Shown piece by piece: positions 21,877 through 33,429 of a stretch of 64,000 bases of DNA (the first letter of the stretch is position 1; the number at the start of each line of letters is the position of its first letter). Where the stretch lies: assembly GCF_002575655.3 (NCBI RefSeq), contig NC_053040.3:154753148-154817147 (forward strand). Direction: 5' to 3'. Made by a program: the position numbers and the translations under genes. The notes under the pieces are model-generated. The model made no database searches. It was not told where the DNA came from and saw nothing but the letters and a program-made list of their open reading frames with translations. Origin of the DNA: Aegilops tauschii subsp. strangulata. Taxonomy: Eukaryota > Streptophyta > Magnoliopsida > Poales > Poaceae.

Positions 21877-24451
21877 GCTATGGTGGCTGAGCCGTTCCAA
21901 AGAGCCGAATCCTTCTCCAGTATGCCATGGGCCTCCTTTTATAGTCGAAAGGGGCTGCCACAGTGGCACACAGGAGGTGGAAAGGCGTACAGTGCTACAA
22001 GCTTATCGCTCGTATTACAGGACAAGACGCATTTAATGCATCGCTTAGGTGTCCCCTTGCTTTATTGGGGACGGGAACGAGGCTCGTCCCGTCCGTCACC
22101 GCTCCTACTTGCTTCGACACGCGCCCTGGCCAGCGATGCATGCGGCGCCATGTAGGCAGGCAGGCAGCTGAGGTGGCGCGGTGGTAAAGTCTTCACGAAG
22201 ATCTGCATGCCGCCACGCAGGCGCTTGCTGAGTTGGCCTGGAAGCTTCATGTTCCACTGCTACCTCTTGAGCACTGCATTGGTTTTCCCTTGAAGAGGAA
22301 AGGGTGATGCAGTAAAGTAGCATAAGTATTTCCCTCCGTTTTTGAGAACCAAGGTATCAATCCAGTAGGAGGCCACGTTCAAGTCCCTCGCTCCTACACA
22401 AACAAATAAAAACCTTGCAACCAACGCAATAAAGGGGTTGTCAATCCCTTCATGGTCACTTACGAAAGTGAGATCTGATAGATATGATAAGATAATATTT
22501 TTGGTATTTTTATAATAAAGATGCAAAGTAAAATAAAAGGCAATAAAAATAGCTAAGTGTTGGAAGATTAATATGATGGAAAATAGACCCGGGGGCCATA
22601 GGTTTCATTAGTTGCTTCTCTCAAGAGCATAAGTATTACGGTGGGTGGACAAATTACTGTTGAGCAATTGATAGAATTGAGCATAGTTATGAGAATATCT
22701 AGGTATGATCATGTATATAGGCATCACGTCCGTGACAAGTAGACCGACTCCTGCCTGCATCTACTACTATTACTCCACACATCGACCGCTATCCAGCATG
22801 CATCTAGAGTATTAAGTTCAAAAGAACAGAGTAAGGCTTTAAGTAAGATGACATGATGTAGAGGGATAAACTCATGCAATATGATATAAACCCCATCTTG
22901 TTATCCTCGATGGCAACAATACAATACGTGCCTTGCTGCCCCTGCTGTCACTGGGAAAGGACACCGCAAGATTGAACCCAAAGCTAAGCACTTCTCCCAT
23001 TGAAAGAAAGATAAATCTAGTAGGCCAAACCAAACTGATAATTCGAAGAGACTTGCAAATATAACCAATCATACATCAAACAATTCAGAGAAGATTCAAA
23101 TATTGTTCATAGATAAACTTGATCATAAACCCACAATTCATCGGTCTCAACAAACACACCGGAAAAGAAGATTACATCGAATAGATCTCCATGAGAATCG
23201 TGGAGAACTTTGTATTGAGATCCAAAGAGAGAGAAGAAGCCATCTAGCTAATAACTATAGACCCGAAGGTCTGAGGTAAACTACTCACACATCATCGGAG
23301 AGGCTATGGTGTTGATGTAGAAGCCCTCTGTGAGCAATGCCCCCTCCGGCAGGACGCCGAAAAAGGCCCCAAGATGGGATCTGACGGGTACATAAGGTTG
23401 CGGCGGTGGAAATAGGTTTTCGTGGATGCTTCTGTTGGTTTGGGGGTACGTAGGTATATATAGGAGGAAGAAGTACGTCGGTGGAGCAACGTGGGCCCCA
23501 CGAGGGTGGAGGGCGCGCCCAGGGGGGTAGGCGTGCCCCCTGCCTCGTGCTCTCCTGGTTGATTTCTTGACGTAGACTCCAAGTCCTCTGGATCACGTTT
23601 GTTCCGAAAATCACGTTCCTGAAGGTTTCATTCCATTTGGACTCCGTTTGATATACTTTTTCTGCAAAACTCTGAAATAGGCAAAAAACAACAATTTTGG
23701 GCTGGGCCTCCGGTTAATAGGTTAGTCCCAAAAATAAAATAAAAGTGTATAACAAAGCCCATTAATCATCCAAAATAGAATATAATATAGCATGAAGCAA
23801 TCAAAAATTATAGATACGTTGGAGACGTATCAGCCACGCAGGTGCCTGCCCAGCTGGTTGGGCTGGCAGCTGCATGCGAACGGCGGTGGAGACTTGGCTG
23901 GTGCGGGCCTGGAAGTGGCCCTGCTGGCGCCCTTGGTGAGGGCCTTGTCGGGTGGCCCGGCAAGAGCCTCGCCATGGCGTGCTGTCGTCCCCGGCAAGGA
24001 TCTTGCCGGGGGTCTTGTGGCTCCCCTCGGCAAGGGTCTTGCGGAGGATCGTTGTCTTTTAATCCTCATCTGATCTTGAATATTCCTTGTCTTCACAAAG
24101 ATCTGCATGCCACCATGGAGGTGCCTCCCGAGCCCTGGCCCAACGTGGTTGATGGTGTTGGAGACCGTGGGCTCAAGGGTGGTGCGCTCCGCTGGTGTTG
24201 GACGAGCCGCCCCGGCAAGGGCCTTGCCGGGGCCGCGGAGGCTGCCCCGGCAAGTGTCTTGCCGGGGGAACCTGCTTCGTCCCTCTGCTCTTTTGTGGTC
24301 TCGGCCTTGGCGTTGCTCTGGCTGTCTTGGGCTTCGGTTTCACCTCGGTTCACCTCCCCTGTTCTGCTTGGTGCGGCCGTGGGCGCGGCTCCGACTGTCC
24401 GTGCACAGGTATAGGGGTACAAAGGTGCGCCCCTTCTTTTGTACACCGACA
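21877..24451 (-). mobile_element. Left (3') LTR of the Tat element, truncated and split
   Basis: 21877-22257 and 23833-24451 align with 29580-30572 of the right LTR. It ends CACCGACA at 24451, as the right LTR does at 30572. A Sabrina-type solo LTR is inserted at 22258-23832. The first 188 bases of the LTR on this side are deleted; the junction carries TTGGCGCCCA twice (21853-21862 and 21866-21875). Confidence 0.85.
22258..23832 (-). mobile_element. Solo LTR, Sabrina/WHAM-type Athila element (1575 bp)
   Basis: On the minus strand it begins TGATACGTCTCCAACG and ends CAAGAGGTAGCA. The flanks are TCCAC (22253-22257) and GCCAC (23833-23837), a 5-base TSD with one mismatch; the uninterrupted right LTR has GTCAC at that site. 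A TATA string lies at 23455-23462. The GC-rich stem-loop CCACGAGG ... CCTCGTG at 23498-23549 matches the Athila LTR at 7733-7772. No internal domain is present, so it is solo. Confidence 0.85.
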
Positions 24452-24684
24452 GGTGCCCCCGGGCTTGGGCCACACATAAGCACGACATGTTGTTGGGTCA
24501 GGCCCAAAACGGTGCGCGGGCAGGAGGGGCGGTTTTTACCGCGGTAAAACTTTTCGCGCGCTGCGTTTCCCACGACCCACGCGCGACATGGAGGGTTGTG
24601 CATGACGTGGGGGTCATGCGTGGGGCGGTTCCCGCACGCATGCGTCACATCGCAGTAAATGGGCAGCGCGACCCGCACCTTCCC

Positions 24685-24694
24685 CATAAAAAGG
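24685..24694 (+). promoter_or_regulatory. TATA-like box of the antisense gene
   Basis: CATAAAAAGG lies about 155 bases upstream of the ATG at 24847, on the strand opposite to the retroelement's own transcription. It is a weak match, but a comparable box precedes the homologous gene at 41667. Confidence 0.4.
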
Positions 24695-24846
24695 GATAAC
24701 CGTGAGCGCACTGTTCCTTTACCCTCCGCGCAATCCCAATCTCGGAAGCCTCTGTTCGTCTTCCTCTCCTCCCCTAAGCCTCGCTCTTGTTCGCCGCCGC
24801 CGCGTTCCCGCCATCCTCTGTTTCTTGCCCCCCTCCCCCAGCCGCC

Positions 24847-27800
24847 ATGGCGCCCAAATCCACCAAGGGCAAGGGAGTGGCCAAGGATGCCGGAGCGACG
24901 GAGCCGCCGGAGAGTGCGCTGCCGGTGCAGCGGACGCAATCCGTCTACTTCCCCTCGACAGTTGATGTGTTCGAGCTCCGGGAAGCCTTCAAGCTCCTGT
25001 GGGGGGTGAAGACGGGGGGAGAGAAGACGGGGCACCCAGCCACGCGCGTCATCCTCGCCAACTGCGCCGAGGCTACCCCGAATCGATACCCCTTCTTTGT
25101 CGACTATTTCTCCTGCGGGCTTTGTCCTCCCTTCTCCGATTTCTTTAGCGACATCATGCACACCTTTGGCTTCCGCCTCTTGGATTTTACCCCAAATGTT
25201 GTGGCGTGCATGGCGCTTTTCGCGCACCTCTGTGAACGTTTCGCCGGGGTGCATCCCAACATGGCGCTTTTCCGCCACTACTTCTTCCCTCGGATCCAAA
25301 CGGGGGGCGCCATCTCCGGTTGCGTCACCTGGATCCCAAGGTCCAAGGGAGCGTACCCGGATGGCGCCATGAAGGAGAGGTGGGAAGAGTGGTGGGGCCG
25401 GTGGTGTTGGATTGAAGAGAAGGACCCGCCGGCGTTCTGCGAAGTTCGCCGGGCGCCGCCGGTCCGCAGAAGCGATTGGAGCGACGTCGATGCTGATGAC
25501 GAGAAGCTCACGATCTCCACCACTAGGATCCTTCGGCTCACCGAGGTCGGGCTCACCCTTGAGATGATCGGGCGGACTTCATCCGCCGCCGGATCGCTCC
25601 ACTGCACAACAAGGGGAGGCCGGCCTGGCTCTTCACGAACGCCGCCGACATCATGCGGCTTCGCCCCGGCCTCGACCACAACTTCACAGTGATGGGGCAT
25701 GCCCACTTCTGCCAGCGGCTTTTCCAAGTCGATGTGGGCCACGACGATGAGGTCGAGCGGACCGGCAAGGTCGCGAGGGCCGCCGCGAAGGCCGGCAAGG
25801 TCGTCAAGGGGCCCTTATTCAAATTGCCGGCAGGAGTGGTCCTGCTGAGCAATAACTCGCGCCGGACCAACATCATTGCCATGATGACGGACTGCAATGC
25901 GCACGGACCTGACCCGAGCTGGGTCGAGCCAGAGGACATCCAGGTGCAGCAGTTCTTCGACACCCTGCACGAGGGGTATGTCACTGATGAGCCGCGGCTC
26001 ATCCAGGACACCACCCAGGCGGAGTTGGACTACATCGCTGCCAGGGCGATGGAGGCACAGCCTGCCAAGGAGGCCGGTAGCGCTGGTGGCGTGGAGGACA
26101 AGGTCGCGGTGGCCGCGGAGGAGGAGGAGCTTGCCCGGTGGGCGGAGGCCGCTGGGGAGGCCAGCAACGCCAGCATCGGGGCTCCTCTTGTCGAAGACGC
26201 GGCCGACGAGTTGTCGGGGAAAGAGGCCGAGGAGGAGGAGGAGGTCGTGGCCGTCGATCCTCCAGCCACGGGGAGAGGACGGGTCCTGCGGCGGGCCACC
26301 TCCGGCGAGCCGCTCTGGCCTAGTAGGGCCGCGCAGCTGCGGCAGGCCCAGGAGATGTCCGCACGCCAGACGAGGGCTGCGGCAGCGAAGAGAGTGGCAA
26401 CGGCCGCGACGGCGAAGGAGAGGGCATCTGCTTCTTCCTCGGCAAAGCGCATTCGGACGCCACCTCCTTCCCCTCCCCCGGCAGACGTTGATGCGGGGGT
26501 CACCTTTGATTTTGGGTCCCTCAGCCCATGGAGGAAGAGGAAGGCAACAGAGGAGGAGATGAACGTCGAGTAAGAAACTTGCCCCTCTTCGCCATCTCTG
26601 TTTCCTTAGTTCGTGCCGCATGTCTTGACTTATTTTCATCCTTGCAGGGACGCGGAGATGCTGGTCCAAAGGGTAAAGAGGGCCAAGGCCTCGGCGGGCG
26701 GCCAGCCCCCGGCTGGTGCTTCAAGGGTGCCGCTGGTGGTGTTGAGCAGCCCGGACAGCAGCCCCCGGCGCAGCCCCCAGCGTAAGTTCACCGCTCACTC
26801 CTCGTCGACATGTGTCAGGGGTATGATACTTTGGCGCTGACCTTGCCGCGTATGCAGGTGGAGAGCAGCAGCGGGAAGAGCCACAGAGGGCTACTCCCAC
26901 CACGCCGCCCCCATCAACCACACCGCCCCGAGGGGCGTCCCCGGCAAGGGCGCCAAGCACCGAGCCCACGCACATGGAGGAGGAGGAGGAGAACTTGGGC
27001 GCTGGTGGCTTCGCCTCGGTGCCAGATGTTGGTGGGGAGGGGACTTCTGCTTCCCAGCCTGGCACTGGTAAGTCTCTGGCCTTTCGTCCCTGCTTTTTCT
27101 CTTCTTTTTGAATCTTTGATCTTGGCTCTACCCCACCTTCTTGATATCCAGATCCTCTCTCGGTGGACCGGGAGGACCTGGACACCGTCATCGAGGACGT
27201 GGCCAAGGACGCCGCGGCGGAGGCCGAGAAGAACGCTGCCGAGGAGGCCGCCAGGGGCGCCGCGGAGGATGCCGCCAAAGGGCCTGCCTGGGAGCCCGGC
27301 AAGGCTACCGCCGAGGAGGCCGGCAAGGGGCCTAGCGGAGAGCCCGGCAAGGCCATCACCGAGGAGGAGGTGGTCGATGACCAGCCTTCCTCCTCCGCTG
27401 CCTCTGGCTCCGGCAGGTACCTGAAGGTGAGCAACGACCTCTTCGTCCACCTCCCCGGCGGGTCGAGCACCAGGGCCCTCGTCGAGGGAGAGGTGTTCGA
27501 CGACGAAGTGCTCGCCTCCGCCGCACTCGAGGTCGTCGACGAGCCGAGCGTTGGTGGCGACGGCTCCCAGGAGGAGCGGCTGCTCCAGGCCATGGGTGCC
27601 AACTTCCGGAGGCTCCAGGCGCTCCACCGTGCCTGCCTGGACAAGGCTAGGTCCAGGACGGCGGTGGCAGAGAAGGCGGAGGCGAACCTCCAGAAGCGCG
27701 TCGCCGAGACGCAGGACTAGTTCCGCCAGGCTCGCGACAAGCTGAAGGCCACCCAGGGCAAGCTGGCCAAGTGTGAGGTGGAGCTCACCATGAAGCTGGC

Positions 27801-28730
27801 CGACGTCGAGAAGGCCCAAGAGACGGCGAAGAACTTGGCCGCCTCCGCCGAGGCCGCCCGGACCCAGCACGAGGCCGCACTGAACTCCCAGGAGGAGGAC
27901 CTTGCCGCGCGCGAGGAGAAGCTTGCCGCCATGCTTCGTGGCAAGGATGAAGAGGTGGGGAAGCTTGTGTTGCAGCAGACCCGTGTGCTGGAGCAGAGGC
28001 ACAAAGAGGCGCTCGATGCCCAGGCCCTGGTTCACGCCGGCAAGGTGAAGGAGCTGGAGGTGGAGCGGGATGGGCTGAAGGAGCAGGCCCTGAAGCTGTC
28101 CCAGGAGAGGGACACGCTTAACGGCGCCCTGACGGAGGCGCAGGGTGCGGCCGTCAGCAGGGCGGGGGAGCTCTTCGAGGCCAACAACTCCATTAGAGAC
28201 CTCAAGCTGAAGCTGGAGGGTCTCGAGAAGATGCTGTCGGAGGCCAGGGACCGGGAGGGACCCTGACCAAATACCTGGAGACCGAGAAGCAGTTGCGGAA
28301 GAATGAGACCCTCAACTTCAAGGAGCACGTGGAGGGCGAGAACAGCTGGCTCGATCGCCTCGCCACCGTCGCCAACCAGGCCGCCGCGCAGCTGGCCACC
28401 ATGGGGATGCCGGACGTGAGGTACGCCCCGGAGCGGAGTGTGAGCGCCAACTGCAGCCTGATCCTCTTCTTTGAGAAGGTCGTCGGTGCTTTGGAGCGGC
28501 CTCACGCTAACCGGGCAGCCTCGCTGGCCGACGAGGCCCGGAGGCTTTGCCAGGGCGCCATGACCAAGGTTCTCACCAAGGTGGCGTACTGGTACCCCGA
28601 CCTCAACTTCGACGCCGCGCTGGAGAGCTTGCCGGAGGATACTGACCTCGCACCGCTCAGGGAGCTTATCAAGCCCATCATCAGCGGTGTCAGCGGAATT
28701 CTGAGGGTGGAGGGCCAGCGTCGAGATTAG
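24847..28730 (+). pseudogene. Antisense gene of the Tat element, Transposase_28-like (putative gypsy-type transposon) protein
   Basis: The ATG at 24847 has the context GCCGCCATGG and is the first in frame. Exon 1 encodes the domain annotated in plants as putative gypsy-type transposon (Transposase_28), with FVDYFSCGLCPPFSDFF and FGFRLLDFTPN. Three short introns keep the frame: 26570-26647, 26782-26857 and 27068-27151, all GT..AG. The last exon encodes Glu/Ala-rich repeats (AEEAGK) and a long coiled coil (about 27560-28260), then a globular end to 28730. Defects are an apparent one-base loss near 25568-25571 shifting frame, a TAG at 27718-27720, and a frameshift near 28250. Function unknown; the homologue at 38675-41667 has the same order. 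Confidence 0.75.
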
Positions 28731-29369
28731 GCTCCCCATTTCTTATCGTCGCTGCAGGTTCATGGCCAAGACAATTTCTATCTTTAGTTGAACCGCGGCG
28801 ACAATTGATGTAATATAACTTTGCAATACTTTTGATATTATGCACGTTATTTTACTGTTCGATTTTTCTTTGTATGTCCACCCTACGTAACTGGGTAGGC
28901 CTGCCGGCACGTAAACCCAAGGCGGCGTCTTGGGGACGGAACCCCATTGGCCTACCGGGTGTGCTTGCTGCCGGGCGAACCACCTTACCACCCTTAACGC
29001 GGCCGCCCGAACTGTCGAGCTTAACTCGAGTCAGAATCGAGAGCGTTGCCAGGTGCGGAAGGCTACCCTGCCACTCTTGACGCGGCCGCTTGAGCTGTTG
29101 AGCGGACTCAAAATAGAACAAGGGCATTGCCAATCGCGGGAGGGCCCCTTTGCGTGCAGGTTTTCCATACATAGGCAGGATCTCTGAGGACGATAACCTT
29201 ATATAAAAAAGGAAATATTTAAAGGTTCGGCATGACTTAGCTTTCTTGTCGCCGCTCTGGCGCCCTTCGCGCTTGCAGGTAGCGCTAACCTTTTGGCTGT
29301 CTTCTTCTTGGGAGCCATGGCGATGAAGAAACGCTAGGCTAACTACTAGACCAGATTCTCACAATTGCA
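28731..29369. other. Non-coding stretch between antisense gene and PBS
   Basis: Holds the presumed 3' untranslated part of the plus-strand gene and the 5' untranslated leader of the minus-oriented element. A motif with ACGCGGCCGC occurs twice (near 28997 and 29080) inside an imperfect direct repeat of about 85 bases. No coding content is recognised. Confidence 0.5.
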
Positions 29370-29387
29370 CCCCTACCTGGCGCGCCA
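29370..29387 (-). promoter_or_regulatory. Primer-binding site of the Tat element
   Basis: Minus strand TGGCGCGCCAGGTAGGGG, starting four bases inside the LTR edge at 29392. TGG complements the CCA end of a tRNA. This sets the element orientation as minus; which tRNA was not determined. Confidence 0.65.
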
Positions 29388-29391
29388 AAGA

Positions 29392-30572
29392 TGTTGGTGG
29401 GAAACGACACCTATGGGATCACAAGAATCCCTACTACGGTTGCCGGGGCACAGGGTTGCAAGAAGAGCAGGATTAGTAATCAGCACAAGGATCGTTTACC
29501 CAGGTTCGGGCCGCGAGGATGCGTAAAACCCTAGTCCTGCTTTGGTGGATGTATTGAGCGTTCTTGAGCCCTCCAACTAGCTATGGTGGCTGAGCCATTC
29601 CAGAGAGCCGAATCCTTCTCCAGTACGCCATGGGCCTCCTTTTATAGTCGAAAGGGGCTGCCACAGTGGCACACAGGAGGTGGAAAGGCGGTGCTACGAG
29701 CTTATCGCTCGTATTACAGGACAAGACGCATTTAATGCATCGCTTAGGTGTCCCCTTGCTTTATTGGGGACGGGAACGAGGCTTGTCCCATCCGTCGCCG
29801 CTCCTCCTTGCTTCGACACGCGCCCTGGCCAGCGATGCATGCGACGCCATGTAGGTAGGCAGGCAGCTGAGGTGGCGCGGTGGTAAAGTCTTCACGAAGA
29901 TCTGCATGCCGCCACGCAGGCGCTTGCTGAGTTGGCCCGGAAGCTTCATGTTGTCACGCAGGTGCCTGCCCAGCTGGTTGGGCTGGCAGCTGCATGCGAA
30001 CGGCGGTGGAGACTTGGATGGTGCGGGCCTGGAAGTGGCCCTGCTGGCGCCCTTGGTGAGGGCCTTGCCGAGTGGCCCGGCAAGAGCCTCGCTGTGGCGT
30101 GCTGTCGTCCCCGGCAAGGATCTTGCCGGGGGTCTTGTGGCTCCCCTCGGCAAGGGTCTTGCCGAGGATCGTTGTCTTTTAATCCTCATCTGATCTTGAA
30201 CATTCCTTGTCTTCAGAAAGATCTGCATGCCACCATGGAGGTGCCTCCCGAGCCCTGGCCCAACGTGGTTGATGGTGTTGGAGACCGTGGGCTCAAGGGT
30301 GGTGCGCTTCGCTGGTGTTGGACGAGCCGCCCCGGCAAGGGCCTTGCTGGGGCCGCGGAGGCTGTCCCGGCAATGGTCTTGCCGGGGGAACCTGCTTCGT
30401 CCCTCTGCTCTTTTGTGGTCTCGGCCTTGGGCGTTGCTCTGGCTGTCTTGGGCTTCGGTTTCACCTCGGTTCACCTCCCCTGTTATGCTTGGTGCGGCCG
30501 TGGGCGCGGCTCCGACTGTCCGTGCACAGGTACAAGGGTACAAAGGTGCGCCCCTTATTTTGTACACCGACA
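29392..30572 (-). mobile_element. Right (5') LTR of the Tat element (1181 bp)
   Basis: Starts TGTTGGTGGGAAACGAC and ends GTACACCGACA. A TATA box on the minus strand lies at about 29638-29648. It carries several CCGGCAAG..CTTGCCGG inverted repeats (30078-30170, 30330-30385) that are shared with the left LTR. Confidence 0.88.
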
Positions 30573-30959
30573 GAGTATATGGATCAATAATATCAATTAA
30601 CATACGTAAGCCAGGCCGCTGTACTTTTTTTGCTAGAAGAGCATCCTTTTTTTAGCGAAGCTAGTACAGGATCTTGGCCCTTTCCGATGCGTGCCACTTA
30701 TGGTCCATCTATACTACTATTATTGCTGAATGCACATTCAGCCCGATTGGCATATTTGTAGGTCTGGCACAACAATCAAAATGAAATGTCTCCGAGTCTT
30801 ATCAACTAATACAGACTTGTGCTCAAATAAAATTACAAACCAAAAAACAAAAAAACAATTATTACATGATCTCTGAAACAAATGGTTTGATCGATTACAT
30901 GAACAAACAACACAAAGGTTATTCAACGATGGAAAGAACATTTCACCTATGATTTACCA

Positions 30960-31288
30960 AGTGGGAATTTAATTTCTTTTTTCCTTCAGGACCTTAACAA
31001 TGCGGTCAGTCTCAGCTTGCTTCGTTTTGAAATTCACCAAATATTTAATGGTTGTCTTGAGTACTGCTTGTGATTGTGTTGTTTTCTTCGTCAACATGCA
31101 ACTTCATCTCTAAGTACAGAAGCATAATCTCTTTCTACCACTAGTTGAGACTCTAGAGCATCAGCAGTTCGCAATGCATGATGCAGGATTGGGCCGGTGC
31201 CACTGCTTTGGGATGATACAACGTCCATGGGGACCTCGCTCTTTGATCTTGGGCTAACCTGTTTTGCCATTAAAGTTCCATTTGGATT
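30960..31288 (-). pseudogene. C-terminal exon of the CACTA gene, copy 3
   Basis: Minus-strand frame that begins with the repeat unit NPNGTLMAKQ (31288-31259) and runs on with VSPRSKSEVPMDVVSS and a coiled coil including LESQLVVERDYASVLRDE. A stop codon follows the coil, and a Lys-rich stretch (LKTTIKYLVNFKTKQAETD) lies further on. The LESQLxVER core matches LLQSQVLAER in copy 1 and LLESQLQVER in copy 2, which identifies the family. Because no intron separates the repeat unit from the following sequence, this is probably the terminal exon. Confidence 0.6.
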
Positions 31289-31837
31289 CCGAAAAGTTGA
31301 AGTTACCAAAACATCTCAACTGGGAGTTATAACAGCAAACTAGTTAAACAAACAAGGAATTAAAGAGTTTCAATTGGATGCTGAAAAGTAGTTATTAACA
31401 TCATTGTAACCAGTTGTTGCAGCAGCAAAGCAGTTAAACAAACAAGTTTTGCAAAAGGTACCTGTTGTGGCATTGGAGTTTCTCTTGGATCCTGAAAAGT
31501 TGAGTAGCCAGTAACGTGATTAGAGCAACCGGTTGGAGCAGCAAAGCAGTTAAACAAACAATTTTTGCAAAAGGAACCTGTTGTGGCATTGGAGTTTCTC
31601 TTGCATCCTGAAAAGTTGGGTAGTCAGTAACTTGATTAGAGCAACAAGTTACAGCAACAAACCTATTACACAACTATATTTTTGAAAATGTGCCTGCTGT
31701 GCAATTGGACTTCCAATTGGATCCTGAAAACTTCAAGTTGGTAAGATGATTACAGCAACAAGTTACAGCAGCAAACCAGGTAAACAAGGAAGTTCCTGAA
31801 AACATACCTGTTGTGCCAACGAAGTTTCAGTTGGATC
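31259..31837 (-). repeat. Tandem array of 30-base micro-exons in the CACTA gene
   Basis: Six degenerate tandem units, mostly about 90-120 bases long, each carry on the minus strand a 30-base exon-like block after a TTTTCAG-type acceptor. Blocks are at 31808-31837, 31694-31723, 31578-31607, 31462-31491, about 31365-31380 (3' part lost) and 31259-31288. They encode DPTETSLAQQ, DPIGSPIAQQ, DARETPMPQQ, DPRETPMPQQ, HPIETL (broken) and NPNGTLMAKQ. Acceptor AG is intact in five; donors are GT in three (31808, 31578, 31462) and GC at 31694; the last block reads into the terminal exon. Copy 2 has one such block (58737-58766, DAIETPMAQQ). Thirty bases keep the frame whatever number is spliced in. Confidence 0.75.
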
Positions 31838-32227
31838 CTACAAACTTGAATATTAGCAGTCAATAAATAAAGTTTTGCAAGAGCCATAAGAAACTAACAT
31901 CAAACTTGTAAAACTAACCAGTTTTGGCAACATATTTAATTACACATGAACTAGTAAAACTAACAAGTTCTTAGCAACATATCAAAGTAACAAGCCGGTA
32001 CCGTTTACCAGCAACACAGACATCTGTAAATTTCTTTGATGTAAGCAAAATGATTCCAACACATATATAAGTTAAAAAGACGGTGTCCCTCAAATAAACC
32101 TGACAGTTGTCTATCTATGAACATGCAAACATTACTAGTGCTACAAGTGATAACAGCAAACCATTTAAACAAACAGGCAGAACATAAATTACACGTGAAT
32201 TCTGCTGCACCCCAGAAGTACATATGA
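31838..32227. other. CACTA intron-like sequence up to the Angela junction
   Basis: AT-rich with repeated AACAGCAAACC and TAAACAAAC words like those between the micro-exons. It ends at about 32228 where Angela LTR sequence begins mid-LTR. No gene is seen. Confidence 0.5.
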
Positions 32228-33321
32228 CCAGATACCGACGATCGAATCTCGGGCAAGTAACATACTGATGACAAAGGGAACAACGTATGTTGTTATGTGG
32301 TCTGACCGATAAAGATCTTCGTAGAATATGTGGGAGCCAATATGGGCATCTAGGTCCCGCTATTGGTTATTGACCGGAGACGTGTCTCGGTCATGTCTAC
32401 ATAGTTCTCGAACCCGTAGGGTCCGCACGCTTAAAGTTACGATGACAGTTTTATTATGAGTTTATGTATGTTGATGTACCGAAGGAGTTCGGAGTCCCGG
32501 ATGAGATCGGGGACATGACGAGGAGTCTCGAAATGGTCGAGACGTAAAGATCGATATATTGGACGACTATATTCGGATTTCGGAAAGGTTCCGAGTGATT
32601 CGGGTATTTTTCGGAGTACCAGAGAGTTACGGGAATACGTATTGGGCCTTATTGGGCCATACGGGAAAGAAGAAAAAGGGCCTCAAGGGTGGCCGCACCC
32701 CTCCCCTTGGTCTGGTCCGAATTGAACTAGGGAAGGGGGGCGCCCCCTTCGTTCCTTCTCTTTTTCCCTTCCTCTTTTCCTATTCCATATGGGAGGTGGA
32801 ATCCTACTAGGACTAGGGAGTCCTAGTAGGACTCCACACTTGGTGCGCCCCCTCCTAGGGCCGGCCTCCTCCTCCCTTGCTCCTTTATATACGGGGGCAG
32901 GGGGGCACCCCAGAGACACAACAATTGATCCTTGAGATCTTTTAGCCGTGTGCGGTGCCCCCCTCCACCAAATTACACCTCGATAATATCATTGCGGAGC
33001 TTAGGCGAAGCCCTGCGTCGGTAGAACATCATCATCGTCACCACGCCGTCGTGCAGACGAAACTCTCCCTCAACACTCGGCTGGATCGGAGTTCGAGGGA
33101 CGTCATCGAGCTGAACGTGTGTAGAACTCGGAGGTGCCGTGCGTTCGGTACTTGATCGGTCGGATCGTGAAGACGTACGACTACATCAACCGCGTTGTGA
33201 TAACGCTTCCGCCGTCGGTCTACGAGGGTACGTGGACAACACTCTCCCCTCTCGTTGCTATGCATCACCATGATCTTGCGTGTGCGTAGGAAAGTTTTTG
33301 AAATCACTACGTTCCCCAACA
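32228..33321 (+). mobile_element. BARE/Angela LTR, 5' truncated
   Basis: Matches the right two thirds of the complete Angela LTR at 45321-47039 in opposite orientation (for example AACAACGTATGTTGTT near 32280 and 46340). It ends CACTACGTTCCCCAACA at 33321. It has a TATA string near 32883-32890. About 620 bases of the LTR start are missing, and no PBS follows at 33322, so it is a fragment of a different insertion from the minus-oriented Angela next to it. Confidence 0.85.
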
Positions 33322-33429
33322 GCTGATGCCTTCCCACCCACCCAGGTTCAAGGCATGGTACTTGCAATTTGGGACTGTTGCACCAATTATACTGTAGGGG
33401 GTTCCCTTACAGTCTTTCTGTAAAAAAAA
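33322..33429. other. Short unassigned segment ending in an A-tract
   Basis: Lies between the Angela LTR end and the broken Angela integrase. It ends in TTTCTGTAAAAAAAAC at the junction. The poly-A edge suggests the 3' end of a LINE or SINE, but there is no other support. Confidence 0.3.

Larger units (their letters stand above)
21877..30572 (-). mobile_element. Tat-lineage gypsy element without gag-pol, carrying an antisense gene
   Basis: Bounded by two copies of one LTR: right copy 29392-30572 and left copy 21877-24451 (interrupted). Orientation is minus: next to the right LTR lies a PBS-like TGGCGCGCCAGGTAGGGG (minus strand, 29370-29387), and the LTR TATA box is on the minus strand (CTATAAAAGG). 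The internal 4.9 kb has no gag, protease, reverse transcriptase or integrase but holds a plus-strand spliced gene (24847-28730). The left LTR lacks the 188 bases matching 29392-29579, and CACTA copy 1 abuts the break, so no TSD can be read. It would need proteins from an autonomous relative. Confidence 0.8.
30573..32227 (-). mobile_element. CACTA fragment (copy 3), both ends lost
   Basis: Lies between the Tat LTR and a truncated Angela LTR. It contains the C-terminal exon of the same minus-strand gene found in copies 1 and 2 and an array of tandem units carrying 30-base micro-exons. No CACTA terminus is present. It may once have been continuous with copy 1 (broken at 21876) or with 47040-47657. 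The first 390 bases after 30573 are unassigned. Confidence 0.6.

Noticed and set aside
23792..24547. Several overlapping open frames of 90-190 codons, repeated at 29906-30655
   Set aside because: They are LTR sequence present in both LTR copies, in several frames at once, with inverted CCGGCAAG motifs. No domain was recognised.
26721..28739. Long minus-strand open frames (307, 373 and 235 codons)
   Set aside because: They are shadows of the GC-rich plus-strand antisense gene, whose splice sites, frame continuity and domain content favour the plus strand.
21877..30572. Reading the Tat element as plus-oriented because its gene is on the plus strand
   Set aside because: The LTR TATA box and the TGG-type primer-binding site next to 29392 are both on the minus strand; no PBS follows 24451 on the plus strand.
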